The notes below the pieces were generated by a model. It ran no database searches. It was not told where the DNA came from and was given only the letters and a program-made list of their open reading frames with translations. From Phyto melanocephala (taxonomy: Eukaryota > Arthropoda > Insecta > Diptera > Rhinophoridae): DNA of 64,000 nt. Each line of letters starts with the position of its first letter. Within the stretch, counting starts at the first letter, position 1. The stretch spans positions 96,321,015 through 96,385,014 of the forward strand of contig OW799237.1 of assembly GCA_941918925.1 (NCBI GenBank), read 5' to 3'. Below, one piece after another: positions 57,153-64,000 of the stretch. A program made the translations under genes and the position numbers.

Positions 57153-57713
57153 ATGGTTTGTGTGATGAAGAAATTGTTGCTTTGTTGCAGAGTGTTTTAG
57201 ATGACTTAGTTTCATCTGAAACTGTAAGCGAAGCAGAAAATGAAATACTGGAGGATGATGATCAAAACGAAATGATACAAATTGGTCAGGCCAACGAAAA
57301 CTAATAACCCATTCAAGCTACTGCATCTGCTGGCCAAATAATAGAAACTGACAAGGTCAATGAGACTATTGAACGTATAAAACAGTTTTATCAAGCTACA
57401 TTGAGAAGTAAAAGTAGGCACTGTTTGACTACTTCAAAGGGTAAAAATACTGGTAGGACCTTGATAACAAGTATCGAACAGTACCTTGGATGCAAATAAG
57501 GCTTAAAAATGCCATTTTGTCAAAATCTTTGCGTGACCGCATTAAAAATTTAATTACTGAAATGATAGTGAAGATCAATCTGTTCCTAAAAAAGGAAGGT
57601 ATTGTGGATTTTGTCCTTCTAAAATTCGATAAATGTTAAAACTGTTATGTGTCAAACGTTAAAAACCCGTATGTGGAGAACATAAAAATCTAGTGTGCAA
57701 TAGTTGTATATAA
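57153..57713 (+). pseudogene. piggyBac remnant 4 (N-terminal and C-terminal domain pieces)
   Basis: ATG at 57153 opens GLCDEEIVALLQSVLDDLV then an acidic stretch (SEAENEILEDDDQNEM), typical of a piggyBac N-terminus; stops follow at about 57303. KFYQAT-like and LTTSKGKNTGRT blocks continue in frame pieces. The 3' end (57603-57713) is a C-terminal cysteine-rich domain: CGFC at its start, then LLCVKR, PVCGEHKNL and CNSC, with two stops inside. The DDD core is deleted. The flanks show no clear TTAA ends; a LINE has inserted 140 bp downstream. Confidence 0.7.
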
Positions 57714-57839
57714 TAATACAGTAATAAGGTTTTTTCGATTAAAAAAATTAGTTTAGTATATACTTATTTAAATGAAATTAAAACAAAGATAGTTGTTCCT
57801 TTTTTTATACATATTTTTAAGTCCTTTGAAAAAGACTGC

Positions 57840-57852
57840 TTATTTTATGTTA
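57840..57852. repeat. LINE target-site duplication, copy 1 (13 bp)
   Basis: TTATTTTATGTTA, repeated exactly at 59087-59099 on the other side of the truncated LINE. Confidence 0.85.
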
Positions 57853-59086
57853 GGTTAGGTTAGGTTAGGTTGAAAAAGAGGGGTATAAAAGCCCAAACCC
57901 ATGACAGGTATGCACTTATGCCCAGTTGGCATGTTGTGCGCTCCATATGGAAAACGGAATTCCCAAACAAAAACCATAAACATAATTTTCCATAAAAAAC
58001 GGACTAGTCCAAGAACCCAGTCCCCCCAATGTAACGCCTTATGGATCTCCAGTTCGAGTTTCCCAGGTATTCCAAGTTCGGCATAGTATCCACTGTAAAA
58101 TTTTCGCGCCTAATATGCCCAAACGCAGGACAATGACAGAGGTAGTGTACCAGAGTGTCATCCTCTTCCTCGCAAGCTCTACATGTTGTCTCCTCAGATA
58201 ATCTCATGCGAGCTAGATGAGTTCTCAACTCCGTATGACCTGTTATTACGCCGGTTAATTTCCTAAGTGTAGGTCTACTTAGTCTCAGAATCTCCTTTGA
58301 TTTCCTAAGATTTGGGTCACCCCAGAGTGTTCTTGTCACCTTACCGACATCAGTGCTTTGCCATTTTCTGACATGTTCCTCCATTGCCCAACGTTTAAGT
58401 TCATCCTTAAATCGTTTAAGGGGTTTGGCGTTCTCCAAAGTTATAGTACTCAGAAGAGCTCCCGTTTTGGACAATTTGTCGGCTTTCTCGTTTCCGATCA
58501 GCCCGTGATGGCTTGGTATCCATATTATCTCCAGATGTTCACAATTTGCATATGAGTTTATCACCCTCTTGCATAGCAAAACGTTTCGGGATTCAACTTT
58601 CTCCTTTCTCAATGTCTTAATCACTGATTGGCTATCCGTAAAGATACGAAACGGAGTTTCGCTATTCGTTTCCTTTATCCATTTAATTCCTTCCGTAATC
58701 GCCATGATCTCAGACTGAAAAATAGTGTTGTGATCTGGTAGACGGAAGTATTTGCTTCTATTTCGGCTTATGTCGTATAAGCCCATTCCAGTTTGGTCAC
58801 CAATCTTTGAACCGTCTGTGTAAAGATCGTTTCCGTGGGTGTTTCCCATCCTGATTATCTCATCCCATTCTCCCTCTTCCGGTATAATGCTGATGTAGTT
58901 AATATCCTCATATCTCATAGGGATTTTATCACATGTTAATTCCGTAATATTTCCCATCGGTAAGATATCCGTTATTCTTTGGTATCTGGTCTTATGTTCT
59001 CTTATAATCCACTCATCTATTGCTATTAATCTTGTGGCAGCCAAGGCCGCTTCATATTTTACCTGTATCTCAATAGGCCAAATGGA
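57853..59086 (-). mobile_element. 5'-truncated non-LTR retrotransposon with (AACCT)n tail
   Basis: Lies on the minus strand between 13-bp duplications (57840-57852 and 59087-59099). The 3' tail, read on the minus strand, is CAACCTAACCTAACCTAACC (57853-57872). On the + strand this is TTAGG repeats, identical to the canonical insect telomere repeat that flies lack. Coding sequence runs open from the 5' break at 59086 to 58004. Clean duplications and an open frame indicate a recent event. Confidence 0.9.
58004..59086 (-). pseudogene. LINE ORF2 C-terminal part: RNase H plus CCHC (5'-truncated)
   Basis: The frame is open from the truncation, with AALAATRLIAIDEW as the tail of the reverse transcriptase thumb. 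An RNase HI domain has all expected acidic residues: YTDGSK (Asp77, counting from the codon at 59042), FQSEIMAI (Glu112), IFTDSQS (Asp137) and GNEKADKLSK (Asp189), with HHG just before. A cysteine-histidine cluster ends the protein: CRACEEEDDTLVHYLCHC. This layout is that of I/R1/LOA-like non-LTR elements. There is no ATG of its own, and the reverse transcriptase and endonuclease are missing. Confidence 0.88.
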
Positions 59087-59099
59087 TTATTTTATGTTA
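59087..59099. repeat. LINE target-site duplication, copy 2 (13 bp)
   Basis: TTATTTTATGTTA, exact match to 57840-57852. Confidence 0.85.
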
Positions 59100-60413
59100 A
59101 GTTGTGATCTCTATTGAATTTTTCATTATTTCTTTTTATTGTTATTTTTACTTATCAAATGCTCATTTTATAAAAGAAAAAACTTAATTTAATAATTGAT
59201 CTCAATACATATGCCAATTTTTAGTTTTTTTAAGTCCTTAAAAGGATGTCAGGATATCACTCCTCTTAAAAAAATCATAACAAATTTGATTCTCAACCTT
59301 GTGCCCTCTCTTTTCGCTGCATCTGCTTTTTACTATCACAATGGCTAATGTTATCTGTGGCAAAATGAATCAGAGTGGCTAAAAAGTCATAACCACTCTT
59401 GTTATTACACATGACAGCTGCTAATCTACTTGAGAATAACAAGTAACAGCATCGCATCTACCGAAAAAACACTCAACTAATATCAGTTCAAACAGGAGAG
59501 GTAAATACAGCAGTTTGACATTAAAGAATACACAGCAACGGACAGAAACATCGACCAACACACACGATTCCTTAAAATAAACCAAGAAGGTTAAAAAAAC
59601 ACACATACATTTTTCTGTTTTTTTTCTTGGTCGCAACATTTAAAATCACCAACAACTAGAGGGTGTTAAACGAAAACGGTTAAAAAAAACACTCTTATAA
59701 CAAATGTAGTGAGATGCTGTTAGTATTGCATGTATGTATACCCCAACGTAGTATAGATGTTTGTGTTTTAGCAACCACCACCTTCGTAACTCATCACTCG
59801 GTATCTTTGAAAACAATTTACCGATTTGTTGTTTGTGCAAATATGGGGGTGAGTTAGATGTTTTTGCTGTTGCACTGCCTTATTTCTATTTAAATGTAAG
59901 TATGCACAAATTTCCTTTCCTTTGGTATAAAAAACTCATACATATATTTTTATTTATTTTTTGTGTTTTATAAGCAATATTTTGTAAATTGTAATTGACA
60001 TGCTTTTAGAGTTTGGCTACAATTTCTTTAGTTTTTTTATGATTTTTGATCTCTGAGTTTTTGTGAAAATAAATGTCCCCTGTCAATTTTTTTTGTGGTA
60101 AATTTTTCGTCGTGTGTTCTGTTTGTGCAGCATTTACCCGGGACAATTTTTAATGTGTGAGTGTAAGTGTACTTCATCTTGATTTGATTATGTAACTCTT
60201 ATTTGTTCTAAGGTTTTATTAAGTTAATTTTGAAGTACATTGTTAGTTGGGGTATAAAGCTGTTTTCAAAACTTAAAAAAGGAATACTTTTTTATGGATG
60301 AAAAAAGTTGTTGCAAATTTGAAAAAATTTAAAAAAAATTAATTTTAAATTGCCTCAAATTATAAAAAAAAAGTTTGCCGATTGCCTTTAAATGGTAATT
60401 CTCATATTGATAA
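59100..60413. other. Gene-free AT-rich region
   Basis: No coding signal supported. The short frame at 59761-59973 precedes a GTGAGT and follows a TTTTAG, so an exon is possible in principle, but the peptide shows no family motif. Confidence 0.4.
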
Positions 60414-60950
60414 CACTGCTCTACAAAAAATTATTTTTTGTCTTCCCATTAATTAATACTATATGGAATATATGGATTTTGATGCGCTGAACTCAAATCC
60501 GTTGTCGGTTTTTTATGGCTTTTTTTATTTCTAAGATAAATAGCTCTTAGAAAAAAGTTTAAAATGTTTAATAATTGCTTTATATTTTTTTAATTCCATT
60601 TTTAAACTGAAAAATATTACGAATTTGGCACGAAAAAAAATTTTTTCTCTATTAATTTTTGAATAATTCCAAAACGATAAGAGATAGAGACAAATTTTAT
60701 TTGACTTAAATAAATAAAATTTTGTTACACATCTTCTGGTGTTTTACTTTTGAAAATCGGATGACTGGTTTTTGAGTTACGATGAAATATATCTTCGTAC
60801 CTGACTAATTTAGGGGAAAAAATTTGCCACGCCCATAAAAAAAAATCCCGATCTGATGGAAAAAACCGACAATGGATTTGAGTTCAGCGCATCCAAATCC
60901 ATATAGTCCACATAGTTTTATTCAATGGAGGATTTTGCTGCTGAGCAGTG
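60414..60950. mobile_element. Foldback-type MITE (family E), long inverted repeats, TAA-flanked
   Basis: Ends CACTGCTC at 60414 and GAGCAGTG to 60950, flanked by TAA at 60411-60413 and 60951-60953 (allowing the adjacent A). Long inverted repeats of about 100 bp: TATATGGATTTTGATGCGCT and GAACTCAAATCCGTTGTCGG on the left are matched in inverted form by the right arm (CCGACAATGGATTTGAGTTC). The interior is AT-rich and non-coding, with a CCACGCCCATAAAA block. The TAA duplication suggests PIF/Harbinger, but the long arms are unusual. Confidence 0.75.
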
Positions 60951-61019
60951 TAATCAGTTGTTAAGTCCTTAAACTGTGGTGACAACGCTATAATTAAAGC
61001 TTTGTCATTCAATTTTTAA

Positions 61020-61745
61020 TTTTTCCCAAAATTTTATTTAGATCTTATAAGATATATTTTTTGGAAAGCTTATAAATTGGGAAGTCAACTGGGTAATGCC
61101 CTTTTATCTGTGTATTGTGATTGAAATCTACTTCTAGAAGCACCTGCATATTTCACAGCGCTGTATCGATCTTTTTAAAATATTTTAAAATAAATTGCTA
61201 TTAAGACCAGCTTAACCACGATATAACTTTTTGAGATATAAGCAAATAAAAATTATTACATATATTTTTTCCGTAATTTGTACTACAAAAATGAACACAT
61301 TTCAGTCCATGGATGATTTATAGACATAAATTTTACTATATGATATGCCACAAAGGCCATCGCAAAATTTTTTGAACAAATCTAAACCTAATCGGCAAAG
61401 TTATAAGCAAAAATTATTTGGAAAAATTCATATGTATATTTATAAACGTATCAAGTTTCTCAAGGTTCTAAATAATTTTGAATCACTATATTGACACCAA
61501 ATATCAATCCGTTGTTTCGAACATTTTTTTTGAAAAAAACTAACAAGTCGGTTTGAAACTAACTAAGACTTAAGTACTTAAATTTACAAGTTAAAATTGA
61601 TTTTTTTTAGCTTTTGGATAACCAACAGGGTAAATAAGTAATTATATTAAATTAATGGGTCTGAACAACAGAATATAATACACTAAAAAAAATTAAAATC
61701 CATGATGAACGTTACCGCCAAAGGATGCAAAATAAATTTACATAA
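61020..61745 (-). repeat. mini-me/DINE-like repeat, copy 7 (reverse, decayed)
   Basis: Reverse-strand blocks shared with 61933-62900 and 45866-46310: TTGCTTATATCTCAAAAAGT, AATAGCAATTTATTTTAA, GGTGCTTCTAGAAGTAGA, and, near 61700, ATCATGGATTTTAATTTT with GTGTATTATATTCTGTTG. No intact ends. Confidence 0.5.
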
Positions 61746-61932
61746 GGACGAAATTAAGTAATTAGAAATTTACTGCTTTTAACCCTTCTACAGTAGAATT
61801 AAATGAACCAATTGACCAAAAATACAGTAAACTATGAAAAAGAGTGATGTCCAGAATGGCCTTACCCTAATTAGCATGGATTTTAAACGAAAGTAGTAGC
61901 AGTAGTCGATTACATCAAAGAAAGTTAAAACT

Positions 61933-62900
61933 AACAAGTAAGAGTGCCATATTCGGCCGTGCCAAATCTAATAATACCCTTCACCATCATGTACATAGCT
62001 ATAATCTCACATCGTAGCTTAACCTATACTTCATGCTATACGCCATTTTTCTTTATTATTTCCGACGCCAGCCTCGATTTAAAATTTTAACGTAGTTATC
62101 TGTATTCGACTAGTTTCATTTAATACCCATATTGATAGGATTAAGTTAATTTGTTCCGCCATTTTGTTCTAGACGCCATATTGGATTTTATATTTTTTAA
62201 TAAATTATTTCTCAAGAAGTTACATTAAAAAAAATACCAGATTTCAATTTTAATTTTTTTAAAGTGCTTATATTGCGCTATTTAAGTCCTTCCAGATGAT
62301 ACCAATATTGACTCTCTCGGTTGTCTAAAAGATAAAAAATATATATTAGTGAGAGAATAAATTTTTTTAAAAAAATTTTTTTGCCTATAATTTTACCGAT
62401 TAGAGCTCGCTTTATCCAACATTTTTCACAAATATCTCTAGAGGCATGATATATCTACAAATATTAGCAAAGGTACCTATTAATTATTTTATGGCTGAAA
62501 ATTTTTAATTTTAGTGGTAAAAATATGGGAAAAAACAGAGGCAGTCTTGTTTATTTGCTCATATCTCTGAAAGTTATACGGCATTTGTGCTGAATTTTAA
62601 TAGCGATTCATTTCCGGATATTTCCAAAATATTGATGCCATACACAGATCTGAGGAACATATGATTGCTTCTAAAAGTTGTTTTCAACCAACACATGGAC
62701 AGACGGCAGATGGACAGACGGATAGACGGAAAGACGGACAGACGGACAGACGGACAGACGGTCAGGGCTTAATCGACTCCTCTATTCATAAGCTTTCAGA
62801 AATATATACTTTATGGGGTCAGAAATGAAAATTGTAGAAATTGCAAACGTAATGACAAAGATATATAAACTGTTGTTCACCACAGGTGAAGGGTATAAAA
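61933..62900 (+). repeat. mini-me/DINE-1-like repeat, copy 8
   Basis: Starts ACAAGTAAGAGTGCCATATT with hairpin ATTCGGCCGTGCCAAAT (one arm mutated); ends CACAGGTGAAGGGTATAAAA, as copy 2. It contains ATTTGCTCATATCTCTGAAA, AATAGCGATTCATTTCCGG, and a (GGACAGAC)n tract at about 62697-62762 followed by GGTCAGGGCTTAATCGACTC, nearly identical to 10217-10236. CGCCATTTTG and CCATATTGGATTTTAT are shared with copy 4. Confidence 0.75.
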
Positions 62901-64000
62901 ACAAAGATGGGATCGGAAATAAAACAAAATAGCTTACAACTATACATCTGGAACCCAGACTAGACAATATGATGGCAGAGGATATTACTGGATTTTGTAA
63001 AGTCCAATATATATCATTTACTTCTTAAATTTAAATATAAATTTTTGTACAAAGTTCATTTTTAAAACTATCGTGTGCCGGAGACTTCGTTTAATTAGTT
63101 ATCTCAAGGAAAGACAGCGTATGAGCATGATTAAGTAAGAAATATGCAAACATCTAAACATCCAAAACTTCATGTTTATTATATGTCTACTTACACATTA
63201 TACGTTTTGTTGTATTTTTATACTTTTTTCTCTTATTAATGAATATGAGAAATGGATAGGGGCAATGGTTTTAAAACATTTTGTTCTTCAAGTTTCTAAT
63301 AAAATTATTTATGCTCTGATAAAATGAGAAGCACATAGTGTACAATATATCGGAATTTAAATTTTCCGAGTTTTACCAGGAATTATTTAATTCTTTTTTT
63401 TTTTTCTTTACTAACCATCTGCTGAAAATTTCGAATCGAACAAAAACAATCATCCAATCGCTTTAAGCATTCTCACTTTATGCAATTATATAAACGGTTT
63501 AATTTTTGTATACACATATATCTTGAAATTAATAATGAGTTCGTTGGTAAATATGAAGTATAATACCAACTTACAATACAAATTTCGAAATTTTTTTAAG
63601 TGAACAATTTATTAAAAATATTCAGTAAATGGCTAATTTTTTAAATTTTATTAATTTTTTCCAACTATAGAAAAGAACAGAAAATGAAAACAGAAATAAA
63701 ATCAAAAGCATTTACTATTGTCTTACTCTTTTCGAGGTTAAAGTTAAATACATCATCATTTTGAACTGATTGAGTCCAGTAGAACTAATCAATTAGTTCT
63801 TAATATTTTATCTTTGAAATAAGTGGAAATCAACTTTTCTCCGTTCTAATATTTGTTAACCGTGTAATTGGTATTACATTTTATTTCATCTACATTTTTA
63901 TACCCATATTTTTATACTACAGTTTCTTTCCTTATTTGTATTTTCTTGTATCATAGTATGAATACGAAAAGTGTTTCATGGAAATTGAATTAACTTTTGA
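62901..64000. other. Gene-free AT-rich region to the window end
   Basis: Only AAACATCTAAACATCCAAAA at about 63150 resembles the RTE-type 3' end seen at 37610. Nothing coding recognised. Confidence 0.4.

Noticed and set aside
57853..57872. TTAGG repeats as an interstitial telomere
   Set aside because: They are the 3' tail of a LINE flanked by a 13-bp target duplication; four units only.
59761..59973. Possible third exon of the insect-allergen-like gene
   Set aside because: Although bounded by AG and GTGAGT, the peptide lacks the helical family motifs and the phase-0 frame contains an early stop.

Overview
The window reads as AT-rich nuclear DNA of a higher fly (Diptera, Schizophora). The basis is long introns with GT-AG junctions, an insect-allergen-related (G12-like) gene, mini-me/DINE-1-like repeats with (GGACAGAC)n microsatellites, and many transposon families typical of calyptrate flies. 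A blow fly or stable fly relative is an inference; no species-specific marker was seen.

Only one host gene can be supported. It is a secreted, low-complexity-rich protein of the insect-allergen-related repeat family on the + strand, with exon 1 at 17515-18565 and exon 2 at 23856-24160. The junctions join in frame (phase 1, then phase 0). The gene continues past 24160, but I could not locate a third exon. Intron 1 (5290 bp) holds a complete piggyBac element (18743-21067, TTAA on both sides, intact 571-aa DDD transposase) and a reverse mini-me/DINE-like copy.

The rest is mobile-element DNA in layers. There are four piggyBac-related loci: one intact, one internally deleted with a surviving N-terminal ORF and clear ends, and two remnants with a recognisable C-terminal cysteine-rich domain. 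At least three have short palindromes near their ends, each with a different sequence. Tc1/mariner-type elements include a DUF4817-type transposon with both terminal repeats and TA duplications (53233-54481) and several copies of a smaller related family. PIF/Harbinger material includes a broken DDE transposase (28500-29489), a Myb/SANT-like partner gene on the minus strand (36262-37001) and three miniature families flanked by TAA. Non-LTR retrotransposons include a near-intact EN+RT element (about 31803-34598) inserted into an older repeat that has an empty-site paralogue at 8250-9006, a truncated RNase H element with a 13-bp target duplication and an (AACCT)n tail (57853-59086), and an old RTE-like fragment (about 15960-16745). 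Further items are a tRNA-derived SINE, a hAT-type miniature element with an 8-bp duplication, and at least eight mini-me/DINE-like copies. Two of those carry the same nested mariner-like insert, and one has an exact 288-bp tandem array.

I saw no rRNA, no functional tRNA and no CRISPR-like array. The large stretches between elements are AT-rich with no coding signal I can support.
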